Shown piece after piece: positions 28,812-42,781 of a stretch of DNA of 64,000 bases. Under the pieces are notes generated by a model. It ran no database searches, had not been told where the DNA came from, and saw only the letters and a list, made by a program, of their open reading frames with translations. The position numbers and the translations under genes are program-made. The number at the start of each line of letters is the position of its first letter. The first letter of the stretch is position 1. The stretch is from Paralvinella palmiformis (lineage: Eukaryota; Annelida; Polychaeta; Terebellida; Alvinellidae). Location: positions 394,632 to 458,631 of the forward strand of contig JAODUP010000414.1 of NCBI GenBank assembly GCA_025642065.1, written 5' to 3'.

Positions 28812-31619
28812 CTGGGAAAATAAATACAGAAAGGCAAGATTTGTAGAAGCGTTTCAAAATAAATTTTAACATACGCCCAAACCAAAATATGCGCTGTAAA
28901 GAGAATCATTTGTCCCAAGAACGTTTGTGCTAAACCATTCTTGACTTGTTAAAACTAAATATCGGAGTATGATTCTAGAAGATATCGATAATGGAGTCAT
29001 GACCTCAATCAATGAACTCCAGATGAACCAAATTCAGGACGTATTATGTTGTCGATGATTAGGACAAAAAAATATCAGGTATATTTTAAGGGGTTTCAGC
29101 CCTTCGTGTTGCCCCCCCCCAAACAAAACGCTCATTTATTAACACACGTCTACTACCTTAGCAATAAATAAATGTTGTAATTTCTGAGCTCACCGAGAAG
29201 TGTATAAAACATCTTGGCCGCCTCCAGTCTTGTCTTCGTATGGGGACAGACTCTTGTAAATGTTGTACAATCCACCGATTCTGTTGCTGAGCTAACACGT
29301 CTGTAAATATTTCAAGCAAACATGCGAATTCGTGCTTTGTTCAAAAGCGAAAAATTCTTTTGTATCTAGAATGACAGATATCAATAGAGTCCGAGTGCAT
29401 ACAAGAACATGCACTGTGCTTGTAGGTCACCATACAGCAAGACTGCGGCTACTACACTTGTGTCTAACATGCACAGAACCAAGGAGCAGTCGCATAAACA
29501 GTCCTCAATTTTGTTTGCGTGTACGGAGTACTGATTTTAGTGATTGATGTTTTACAGCCACGTTTGTGCACGCAGTAGGCTAAATGGGCCGAGTGACCTC
29601 CAAAGGTAATGAAGCAAAGTCAAAGATGAAACACCCTTCAGATATGCCCACACCGAGATTCAAACTCAGTTGGTAGTGAGTGATCTGCGGTTCAACGCCC
29701 TACCAATTAGACCACGGAGGCAGAAGTTTATGATATATTTAGGCAGAAATTCCTGAGAAGACAAAATACACTGTTTAAGTACTACTGTGATAAAACCACT
29801 GCAGAATAAAACAGATGGAAGCACTTAAAATGGTATTCAATTGCATTGTTCAGACAAACAGTTAGCAATTCTAGGCTGAGATGCGAATATCCCACCTGAC
29901 ATACCCTTTATATAAATTTGCAATTTGTTCAGAAAAAAGTTACAATTATATGTTCCGATTGAGAAAGAAGCCCTACACTTGATGAACACTCTCTTGCTTA
30001 TATTAGCTGTAAATTGTCGAGCAAAGTTACTAAACAATTGCGTATTGTTTTGAAATATTAAGGTTTAACCCGCGTTTTGTCATGAAAATATTTCCACTTT
30101 AAAGCCGACACGTACACTGAAACCATTCATTCAATATAATGGTGATGCTGTTTGATGTTTTACGGCCACTTTTGTGCGCACACGGTAGGCTAAATGGGCG
30201 GGAGCGACCTCCGAAGATAATGAAGCGACGTCGAAGAGGAAACAATCTTCAGATGTGCCCACGCCGAGATTCGAACACGGGTGGTAGTGATCTCTGGTCG
30301 AACACGCTACCGTTAGACCACGGAGGCGCCCCTTCAATGTAATGGTACACGCTATAACACCGCAAACCAGAGCAGCTTATTAAGCCTACCACTGAAATGA
30401 AAATAAACAGATAATATTACACCAGTCCTAAACGCAGTTGTGAAGTAATACAGTCAATAATGGACTGACATTTAAAAAAAACAGGTTAGTTTGTAAATTA
30501 GAACTGAGGCCTTTCTCTGTCAATTGTGAAGACAAGCGTGACAAAAAAAAGACAAGTGTGAAAAAAAGACAAGCGTGAAAAAAAGACAAGCGTGAAAAAA
30601 GACAAGCGTGAAAAAAAGACAAGCGTGAAAAAAAGACAAGCGTGAAAAAAAGACAAGCGTGAAAAAAATACAAGCGTGAAAAAAAGACAAGCGTGAAAAA
30701 AAGACAAGCATGAAAAAAAGACAAGCGTGAAAAAAGGGAAATATAAGTACTCATTATTAAAATGAAAATGGATAGTGAGCTCCGGTGGCCTAGCGGTTAA
30801 GCACCCGGCACTTGGTGCCAATGGTCACAGGTTCGAACCCCGCAAGAGGTCGAAACTTTTCCAGGGATTAATTTCTCGGCTCACAACATCGTCGGTGGAT
30901 GACCACGTTAAATGGCGCTGCCGTCTCCACTCAATTATTTAAAATAAAGGGGGACGTTAAAGACCCCCTGAGGACGTAAAACACTCTGGCAGTGACCATT
31001 TCGGTTCCATCTTTCCATACTGCTCCCCTGTAAGTGGTGGGGGAGGAGTTTTCTCAACCACTCCAACATAGAGGCTGTGCTGATTAAGCGACAGCCTGGG
31101 GATTCTCCCCGAACAACAAAACCAATGAAAATGGATGGATTTATCAAACATAATAATTATGTGATGCCAGCTTAATTGGTTTATTTATGACCAATGTACA
31201 ACGTGGCCTCGTGGATTAGAACACCAGATTTTCTTACTCGTGGTGATGCTGTGCTGGAGGTCGGAGGTTAGAATCATCCCCCGCGGCACTATAGTAGGAG
31301 GAGCTTTCCATCGGCCAGGCCACTGGCATGGTTTTCTCTGCCAAACATGCCATATATTAATACTAATAATATGTGACATTTATATAGCGCCCTATTCAGT
31401 TAGATAGCTGCTCTGAGGCGCTTTACAATATTATTATCCCCGACTCAGACCTGTTTCCACCCAGCACACATCTCAACTCCCAAGGGAGCATACAACGTGT
31501 GCTGCCATTATACGCGCAAAGAATTACTCAAACACATAGCCATCCCATCCCGTCAGGTACTAATTTTTTATGGACAAGTGAACCAGTTGCTGCATGACGG
31601 CATTGCAACTCACTTGCAT

Positions 31620-31660
<41 letters not shown>

Positions 31661-32976
31661 CACACACACACACACAGAGCACATATTAAGCACAAGGCTT
31701 ACATATTGATTAGAATGAATAATTAGAATGAAAATTGAGGACCAGTATACCATTAGTGGTATGTTACTACTGGCACTATGATGGATGAGGGATGATTGCG
31801 GTGTTCGAGAGTATCACAGCACTGAGAGGAAGGAGACGATACTAGCATTAATCATAATTGAAAGATGCAATATAACTAAGAGGGACGAGGAGAAAAGAGA
31901 AGCATCAGGACAAGAATCTACAAATTAAAATAATAAAAGGATTTTGTCATATAGACCTATGTCATTTTGTCTATCACAGAAATCTACTAAAATGGGCTGA
32001 TAATAAAAAAAGAGTATATATATACTTATTTAAAATGAAAACATTGGCATTATGTGCTGTGCAATTCAGCATTCTAATTGGATTAAAATGATGGTGTTGC
32101 ATCATCTACATAAAAATATAACGAAGTGTTAATTGATTTTCCCGAATTATGTGATCTTGCGATTCTTCTCATCTAAAATAAAGAAAACGCGAAGAAATGC
32201 CTGAAAAAAAGGTCGTATTGCGCCAAATTTCCTCCATCACTAATGCCCACATATTCATTCATCAAGTGAAAACATCCCATTGCTCTTCGCAGACCATTTA
32301 TAATATTGTCTCCGCATTATATCGGAGACAGATTATGATAATAACAATAACTGTCCTTCATGACAACACACCTGATAAACTGCTGCAAGAACAGTGAAGA
32401 CACCGACACGTACTGATCATCATTTCTTCTCTCTTTCCTCTGAGCCGAATCAGGATCCAGATCGAGGCCAGCTACATCAAATGATCTTAAAGAACCTGGA
32501 CTAGCCAGATGTTCTCCGGAGACCTGAAACAATCACCAGATATGTATATACAATGTTTACCTGTCTGTTTTGTTTGGTTTGGTATTAATTGCACATGTGT
32601 TAAATGTTCCTCAGGATTGGTAAATGTTTTAACTGGTAGTTACATATATAATGGGATCATAAATTGAAGAAAAACTGAAGCCTTTTCTGAGAACCCCCCA
32701 CCCAATTCAATTTAAACTTTTATTGCACTTATTTTCGGTTAAATGAATTCTAAGGCGCGACAAGACCAGACCGGATATCTATGCCATATTCCTTGGACAG
32801 AAAAGTTTTTGATCAAGGGAATAGAACGGTCGGGTGGAGAAGGTTAAGGTGGATATGCATACTGAAAATGATGTGTCTTTAGCCCCCCCCCCAAAACACA
32901 CACACACACACACACTATAATACAAATTGAACTAAAAACTTAAATACTGAATCAGTTTCCCAATTTGATATATTTG

Positions 32977-33016
<40 letters not shown>

Positions 33017-36000
33017 AGTAGTAGTAATAGATATATTTATTTATTGAGATAATAGATAAAGGTTTAGTTTATTGTGTTCTTTTTTGTTTTCCTTTTGACC
33101 ACAAATGTTCTACGGCACCAGGGATGGATATTTCTAAAATATGGTTCTGTGGGAATGGAATAGCAAGTATAGTTCTCAATCGGAACCAACTGCTAGTTAT
33201 AGACACTTTCCTCAATATTATATTGCATAGACTTGGGTCCACATTGATAATGAGACTAGCTATAGAAGGAGACAGCAAATGTATACACAGTGACTGAAAG
33301 GTGTACTAATAGCAGCTTTACGTTACTGGCTTAACCGACAAGAAATCTTTCTACTTTATTTACCTTTAGATAGCAGTTGCAATTTTGTTATACTTTTACA
33401 CACAAAATATTAAAGCAATTCACTCACTCCTTATAACTAAATGTGATGACGATTAATGTTTTACGGCCACTTTTGTGCACACGATAGGCTAAAGATAGTA
33501 ATATTTGGTCCAACAAGCTACTAATTAGACCACGAAGGCACCCTCCTAATAACTAAATTTTGGCAATATGTAATCCTGGAGGATTTATGGGGTGGGGGGG
33601 GGGGGGCTGTTGAGCCACAGACATTCTGTTAAATGCCAAAAACTTTCAACTTCATATGCTAACGCAGGCTTTCAGAATATTTGTAGAAACACCCCATTTT
33701 TATTGTCGGTCCATTACCTTTTCTGTTGGGCCCCTAGATTCTGAAAACTGATTGTTCTGGTAGACTCCGATAACATTAGGCTAAATTCTAATGCTGTATA
33801 CCAACAGAGAAAAACAAATGCATCTAATGTGGAGAGGGCGCCTCTGCGGTCTAGTGGTGAGCGTTTTGGACCACAGATCACTACCACCCATGTTCAAATC
33901 TTGGCACTGACATATCTAAAGGTTGTTTAATTTTTTACTTCCCTTCATTACCGTTGGAGGTCGCTCGGCCCATTTAGCCTACCTCGTGCACAAAAGTGGG
34001 CCGTAAAACATCAATCATCATCATCTCTGCTATGAAGAGAACTCCAAAACGAAGACAATCATTACCTCATGCAGTATGCCAAGTTCCTCTGGTTCTGGGA
34101 TGCTTACGGCATCAAGTGTTAGTTCTTGATCAACAGATGATCGAGCAATCAGCTTAGATGAAGGCCTAGGAATAAATATATTTAATCCAAAAATATTAAT
34201 ACTTGCATTTGTTATGTAGCTGTGTAGGGCATATTTTTAACATCTGTTTTTCAGTATGAAGTGCCTTCTAGTAAATTATCTTATTCACAGTGTTATATAA
34301 ATTATTAATATTTTGCATTATCATCATTATCATCATCATCATCATCATCATCAAGATCATCATTATATCATTTCTCAGTACCTGCGTTCTGGATCCCTCA
34401 GCAGACTTGAAGTATGATCTTTTGACTGTAGAAGTAGACTTTCCCCCGTAACATTCACATGTGAGTCATGGCTGAACTGCAGCTGACTCAGTTCACGTAT
34501 CTCCATGGAGACAGCAGCGGATTCTCTGGGAACATCTTCAGACATCTCAAGCTGGAGAAAAGAAAATACATCACCAAAGATAATAAATTAATATCTATAA
34601 CAACACGGAGAGAACATTCCCTTCATTTAATAAGAGATGCGGTAATCTTGATAAGAAAAAGGTTTTATAGAGATATGGTTCTCATAGCCAAGGAAAAATT
34701 AATTTTCAGGACAAAAGCACCATTTTCCAGGACAATAAATGCAATATTTAAAGGTAATAAATCAAGATATGTATGAAAAAGCATATATTTAACCATCAAT
34801 GTATGATTGATTATTGACATTTTTATGGGAAAGCCTCCCCCTCACTCCCTCTAGCTGTTTGATCCACCCACTTTTATTTAAATTTTAACAAGGGATATCA
34901 AGACTTTGTACCAGTATTCTTTTTCTTCTACAATCGATGTTTTCTTATACACGCATATTTTTTCATGGGCTTTTTGTTCCGAAGTGGATTTTTTCCTGGG
35001 CAATATTTTTTCAGACATTTCCTGATTTTGTCAAATTCAAGGACATTTTCAGGACCTGGAAAACGAATTTGTTATTTTCCACGACACGTGGAAATCCTGC
35101 TTACTAGCACGTGGTCTCAACACACAGTGGTGTTTGATGGTGATTGGTCTTCATGGATATAGCAATATTAATGAAAGGCAATAATAGATATACAGATCTT
35201 AAAGGCATTAGTGGTCTTAACAGATAAATAATATCTTATGAGAACTATCTAAAATGGAGAATGTAAACATGGGAACAGTTCGGTGTTAGAACAGCTACGT
35301 TGACTTCGGAATTGTGGTCATTCAGTATTGCCCCAACACTGGAACACGTGACACGTGAATAATTCAACTAAATGTGGCCTCGTGCGTGTATGAGAGATAA
35401 AATATACATAATCGTATAGCAAAATTGAAATATTTAATGATCGTTCTCAACAGGGAGAAAGTATGGTTTGTACACTTACGAAAATTATGGATGACAAATG
35501 TTTATAAAGATGATAAAAAAGATGATGCAGATGTAATAAAGCAACCTAATTAGTGGGAGTCATTTAAAGGGACGACATGTTATTAAATTCCAATATGAGA
35601 TATCTAAAATACAGAGTAAAAAAAGTTGAAGGCGTATATTATTTCCGAAATGTGCCTTTACTGGATATGTAGGGGAGTCATAAGGGCCTAGAATAATCAA
35701 GACAAGACACATCTAACCTCTTGTGGTAACCTGTTCACCGAAGTGGGGATTGGACGATAAACAGTAACCACATGACCTCTCTTGAAAAGTTTAAATCTCT
35801 TCTAAAAACACACCTGTTTAAGGTCACTTTCACGGATAAATAATTATTATCTTTTAAATCATTACAGGGTTTTTACAGACATATTATTTGGGGTATTATT
35901 ATATTACATATTATTTGTACAGCGTCTTTGAATGGCTCCTACTAGTAAGGGCGCTATATTAAATATACATTATTATTATTATGCCGACAATCAGATATAT

Positions 36001-37588
36001 GGATCAGAGTGCACTAATGGGCACTAAATCATCACTTAGTGTTACCCACATTTTTAGACCTTCCTGTTATAAAACACTGACCATAAGACCTTCTCATCAT
36101 GGTCAATGCATTTTAAGCTAACACTGATTGTAAGACCTTCTTCCCATCAAGACCAGTGCACGTAGAAAAGCATAAATTTCAATGCGTTCTGTTTAAGTTG
36201 GGATCGACACGGTTGGGTGATGTTTCATATTTAATATTACGATAGTGAACGAAGCTGATTACATGTCAAATGGCAAAACTTCTTGGAGCCTCCATGCACC
36301 ACCTTGTATCAAGCTTTAACCCATAAAACATATTATTATCGCTGATGTGCTATGAAAATCACATCATCGTTATTATCATCATCATCATCATCATTTCATC
36401 ATCGTACCACAGGAGAAAGAGGAGGTTCTCCAATAGTCAATCCAATGCCTCTCGTAGAACCTTTTTCTGAACCACTACTGCTGCCACCTGTAGGAGAGCA
36501 AGAGATAGGCATTGAACTTCATATGGTGGCAACGAATCTGTAAAAGTGCCTGCACACACGCACGCACACACACACACACACACACTGTTAGCTCTCATCA
36601 AACTGCTATTTGGACGGAGTGAAATATCTTCTATCACTGCTATCATCGGAAGTATTAGAATTATAACTAGATTTTATTATTTGTACTAATATCTAAACTT
36701 TGTTTCAATTATAGCTACATTATATCATTTGTACTTATATATATATATATATATATACAGTAAAAGTTGGTTATGAATAACTAGGATATAACAAAATGGT
36801 ATCTTAAAGCGAAGTGGTTAACTGGTCCGGCCAAACCTTCATTCACTTCCATAGTAAAGAAACTAGGATATTACAAAATTTAAACAACGAAAACTTGCCT
36901 CGAGCGAAGTGATTTTACAGTCACAGTAGCATTAAATCAGTACAAATCGCGCTGGTTATGACGAAATACAATGTTTGAAATTTCAATTTTCAGCCTGTTG
37001 CAATCGTCAATGCAACAGCCAATATGATACAGGTCACTTCAAAGGGTATTGTGGCATATGATAAATGGCGAACTTTGGATTGGCTTAATTGCCGACCTGT
37101 TTAGATATAGACAATTTTCTATCAGTAATTAAATGTCACAATGGCTAGCAAACGTAAACCAGTATCTCTTGACACAAAGTCCCAAGTTCTTTGCAAAGTT
37201 GACAAAAAATGAAAGGGAAGACTCAAATTGCTAAAGAATATGGTGCTTTGTGTAGCACACTGTCAACATGGTTAAAGAACAAGGATGCCTTGAGAAAGGC
37301 TCACGGAAATTTGTGTGCAAATCTGAGTAACTATCCGTTATTGCCTGGCACACAACATATTTTTTCATGAAAAATCATGAAGGAGAATGTGGAAATAATT
37401 AATTGTTTGTTTTCATCATCCAATCAGAGGCTGGGAAAACATTTGCTCCGTGTCTTAATAAAACAGAGTTATTTTCACCAGTTATCACTCATGTGTTGGT
37501 AACTAATTTGAAAACTGGGATAAAATGAAGTACCATTATAATGAAATGAATTCCTAGTCTGCTTGAATTTCATTATAACCCACTTTTA

Positions 37589-37643
<55 letters not shown>

Positions 37644-40600
37644 TAACAAAATTTAAACACACACACAAAGGAAATACAAACATATAATTTATTTAAACTA
37701 AACATGAAGTGGAGCACTCATAGAAATACTAATTAAGTAATCCAAGACACACCCTCATCAGAGGTAATAAAATAACCAACACAGCTTGCATGACATAAAT
37801 CCCTTTATGCCAACACAAACCTGAAAACGACAACTCTGCTATACCCCAAGTCATTCTCCCGTACACAGAATCTGTTTCGGCAAAATCAATACAGAAGGCA
37901 TTGCGTTTCCACAGCTTCTTTAACTTCACACTGATGAAACCTATGGGAATGACAACAAAAAACATTGCAGACTATCACATTGAGGATGGGCATTGTACAT
38001 TCAGTAGAGTTGCGGCATACGTTTGGGTTTTCTAGTATGAAGTCTGGCCGGTGTCATAAGACATTTAGCCTTAATGTAGTTTCATGGTTTAGATGTCTTA
38101 GTCCATTCGGATGTGAATGGAGATCTGGGAGGAGTAAGTGAAACAGCCGAGGACAAAGATCACTGTACAAAGGTCACTGTAGGATTAGACCTTTCCTCTT
38201 CGGCACGGGAACTGCTCCAGGTGCTTTAATGTATTTAACACTTTTGTGGTATAGTTTCACTTCCTCATCACAGATAGATGAGAGATAGGTAGATATAATT
38301 TATTGAATAAGACAAGAACTTAAGTTAGCTGACAAGGCACGAATGTTTTTAGGTATTTTTATATATAAATAAATACTTTTTATTTATTTTATATTGAATA
38401 TTTTTATATATTTAGAAATATTAATAGAAATATTTTAATAAAGTTTGGGTATTGTGAAAACCAACATCTGTTCCGTAAAGTGAACCGGGTGTGATAAAAG
38501 ATGATGTTATCCCATCAAACAATCCGTGAGTAATACGATTCTGTGTGTACGACACAGATGTCACACACAAATTAAGAGATGATAGGCTAGGATAGGTAGG
38601 GAAAATTGTGGAGGGAATGTTGGGAGACAACAGGACATATAGCGGTTGATGATAATAATCTATTATATTTCAATAAATTACTGCCTCAGAAGAAAACATT
38701 GAGATATTCATGTAACCGGAATCCATAGACCCATAAGAAATTATTAATACTTGTCATGAAACAGCATTCCTTTTGGCAGCAAAGTGTGCGAGTCATTTGT
38801 TTTACTGTTCAAATGTTTTAACGGCAAATTTTAGTTGATCAGGAAGCCGTTGAACAAACAAGTTGTGTGGCATATTTAATTTTTAAATCTAATTACCCTT
38901 TAGTGTCGGAAATGAAATGCTCTTTTACGGTCCACTTTCTGCACATTATATTCTGGAATATTGCGGAATGTAGGATGATATAAATGGGTGTTATGTAAAT
39001 ATATAATTGATGCACACTGCCCGAATAAAACAATTTTATATAACTGTCATTGCATCAGTCTGGAGTGGAAGTGAGGTGGTTACATTCACAACAGTTAGAA
39101 CGTATACTGAAAAAAACAAGCAATTTTAAATACAAGTAGCAAAATAATGTATGCATTTACATTAAATTGTACAGCTACTATTATACATTTTGTGAATATA
39201 AACACCAGTCTTAAAAAACATTGTGCAATATGTAAATATACACATGTTCAATAAGAATTGATGATATATACATTACAATTGTAATAAGTGCAAATTCTAA
39301 TAATGCAATAGTGAATGGGTATGCACTTAAAGCATATTGAATAAAAATAAAATAAAAGATCGTTATTTTATCAACATTTGTTGGCACATATTAGCTTACA
39401 CAAGCATAAAACTTTACCATGGCAATAGAATGCTTACACATCCGGTGTGTGTATGTGCGTGTGTGTGAATAAGCATTTGTACAAGTTTGTAAAAGACATG
39501 TGAAGTGAGACAATACACATCCTGTCTTGATGTGTCTAATTGTACCAGGTCACAACAAATCGCAGAACCCAATCAAGCACATCGCTTACCCCTGGCACCT
39601 GGTCCATCAAGAAGTTGTTTTGAACTCTTCCAAGGGCAACTAGGAAAATCCTGAAAAATATTTCACACCATTAAAACACATTTCTTTTTCTCGCCTACAT
39701 TAATGGTCCCAGCCATACGCAGCTATCACTATTCAGACGAAAACAGAATTTTCACGTATGTCTTTCCATTCACTGAATTTTTAAGATTTGCATTTGCTCA
39801 AATTGATTGTTTTCTGGAGCTTACCATCGATTTACAGGTCACATGATGGTTGGTGATTTGCTCTCTGATTTGTTCTTTGGATAACGTAATATTAGAATCA
39901 ATATGCAATTGATGCTGGCGATGTCTCTTTGGCTGTCGAATTTGTTCCTCGCTACACGGAGGAAGCTCCAACTGGTATGACTTGCGCTGAAGATGTAAAA
40001 ATGAATATCCCAGTCTTTCAAAGTGTGTACGACACGACACGTACAGGCCCGCATGTCCCAGCATCGGTATTTTCAACCGAGACGAGCAGAATAATACGTA
40101 TTAACTACACAACAATAAATGATTAAAAAAACTATGCACATCATCCAGTCAGATACTATTGCAGGTGTTAGCGTCTCGGCTCAAGTCATATGGTGATTGT
40201 GTGTTTAGTGTTGCAGCCCCCACTTTGTGGAATAGGTTACCGTCAGATATTAGAAATGCATCGTCTCCTGAAAAGTTTTAATCTGTTCTAAAAACACACC
40301 CATTTAAGGTCGCTTTCACAGATAAATAATTATTATCTTTTAAATCATTACAGGTTTTTTTTTCAGACATATTATTTGGCTATTATTATATTACATATTA
40401 TTTGTACAGTGGCTCCTGTTAGTGAGGGCGCTTTATTAAATATACATTATTATTATTATTTATAATCCAGCAGGCAATCTCGCATAATTTCCAACACAAA
40501 CCTAATTGATCTTTTTTTAAACTTGCTTAATGGATCAAAGCCACTCTCTAATGGATGAAACATCCCACAACCACATTAAAGTTATTCTGATTGAGTGAAT

Positions 40601-41303
40601 GAATTGAGGGCACAATATAAAGTCAGAGATTGCTTATTATTCTTAGATTAAATTTCCATGAGTTACTTTATGATTATTAATCACGATTTTGTTGTAGGCT
40701 ATGCAAGTAATTAATGCTTACAGATTGGTCACGCCCTGATGAATAGCTAGAGGTACTACGATGGCTCACTAGCTAGCACAGGTGTTTGTGTGTGCATGCT
40801 TGTGTCCACGCATAATATAAAATTGCGTTAAACATCTAGCCTTCCCTAATAGATGGTATATGTTTATTGAAAAAAGGGCAGAAAGTAGATTGAGGACCAT
40901 GAACTAAATAATGCAAACACGAAGCTGCTGAACTCATGATGTATAGTTCATGGACACAGGGTCAATTCCATTTTGTCAATTCCAATTCCGCCTCAAATTT
41001 ATCAATTCCAAATCCAAATTTTTTCATTCCAATTCCGTTTTTTCCCTCGACCTACTTGGAATACCTACTCTGAGTAGTTTATATTCCAAGTAGGATTGTC
41101 ATGGAAGAAATGTTTTTGAATTAAAAAATTAAATCTTATATTAATTTGTGGATTTTATTTTATTTTGCCCATTCTAAATATTGAACGGGGGTAAATTCCT
41201 AAATAGCAATGTCACCATGTTGTAGGTGAAGCCCATGGTATCCAGACCATTTTAATTGGTTAAATGCTCACGTGTGGTGCTACAGTCAGTGTGCATATCT
41301 GAT

Positions 41304-41342
<39 letters not shown>

Positions 41343-42750
41343 GAACCAAAGATTTCGATCAATTTGGTTCCAGTATATTGGTAACACCACATGTAAGTGT
41401 TAACATGGTAAAATTAGCGCATGCCTAACCACAAGGCACTTTTAGGTAAAGAGATATTTGATTATATCAAGTGGTGGATCAGTCTTGGGTGCAACCACAT
41501 GTAAGAGCATATTTTGTAATCATCAAAGATGTGTATATTCCACTGTCCAGTAGGAGCCTTGAAACGAATGTATTTGCTTAGCTCTACCCAGCAGGGGTCA
41601 GATCCTGTATTTACTTTCACAACCCTGGGTACTAAAAAACTGACATATGGCAAGTTTACAAAAGATCTCAAATGGTTATTAAACAGTTAGGTCTGGGGAC
41701 AGGCTATAGTAGTCACAGTTTTAGGAGAGAAGGGGAAAGTTTGGGCTCCAGATTGGCATTCCCAGCGAGATGATAAAATTAATTAATCCCTAAATAGATT
41801 ACAGGAATGCTATGTGGTGGTGTCACAATGTTGGGGGTGGAGCCCATGGTATCCAGACCATTTTAATTGGTTAAATGCTCACTTGGGGTGCCACAGTCAG
41901 TGTGCGTATCTGATATATAAATATATATATATAAATTTATTTCTGGATTAAATTTTTTTGTAGGAAACTTAAATTCCAAATTTCTCAATTCCAATTCATT
42001 TTTTTTTAAATAATCAATTCCAATTCTGGAATTGACCCCATGTCTGATAGGTCATGTAACATATGTTATAAAATTCAATAAAAAGTGGTTTGGTTGCAAA
42101 ATACACATAACTGAGTATAACATCAACTGGTAATGGAATTCTTTATATTCCATTTTAAGTAGCACTCAAAAACGGTTTGTCTGTACAAATATATGTATGC
42201 TTTAGACTTACTGTTATGCTCATTTTCTTTTGTGTGTGTGTGTGCATGTGTAGAAGATTGGTTTAACTACGTACAAATATCCTAAACATTTTGTGGTGAT
42301 TGATTGGTGATGATTGATGTTTTACGGCCACTTTTGTGCACACGGTAGGCTAAATGGGCCGAGCGACCTCCAAAGGTAATGAGACGAAGTGAAAGATGAA
42401 ACAACCTTCAGATATGCCCACGCCGGGATTCGAAAACGGGTGGTAGTGATCTGTGGTCCAACACGCTACCGCTAGACCACGGAGGCGCCCCCCTTCAACA
42501 TTTTGTTTCCCTATTTATTAATGTACAGTACTTGGCCCCTGGTAGACTATTTAAACACATTAACACAACCTTCCCCCCACCTCTACCCCTGTATCACAGA
42601 TTAAGAATTAACTAACTGAATCCATCTGTCTTAAGGGACCTTCTGTAATGATGTGTCATTAATGCCCCTCTCTCACTCATCCAAGCCCCCCCCCCGACAC
42701 ACACACACTCATTTGTTTGTTGTTTTATTTTATGGCCATGCTCAGTCCAT

Positions 42751-42781
<31 letters not shown>

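Noticed and set aside
30428..30821. Three overlapping minus-strand ORFs of 63-108 codons
   Set aside because: All are readings of the 17-bp minisatellite in different frames; no start context or splice sites.
30778..30850. Possible tRNA gene (clear A- and B-box)
   Set aside because: It is the head of a SINE-B copy repeated at least three times with the same body; no independent cloverleaf was supported. The SINE-A heads were rejected for the same reason.
37729..37965. Candidate extra REC8 exon (minus strand)
   Set aside because: No resemblance to kleisins and it breaks the phase that exons 11 and 12 already satisfy.
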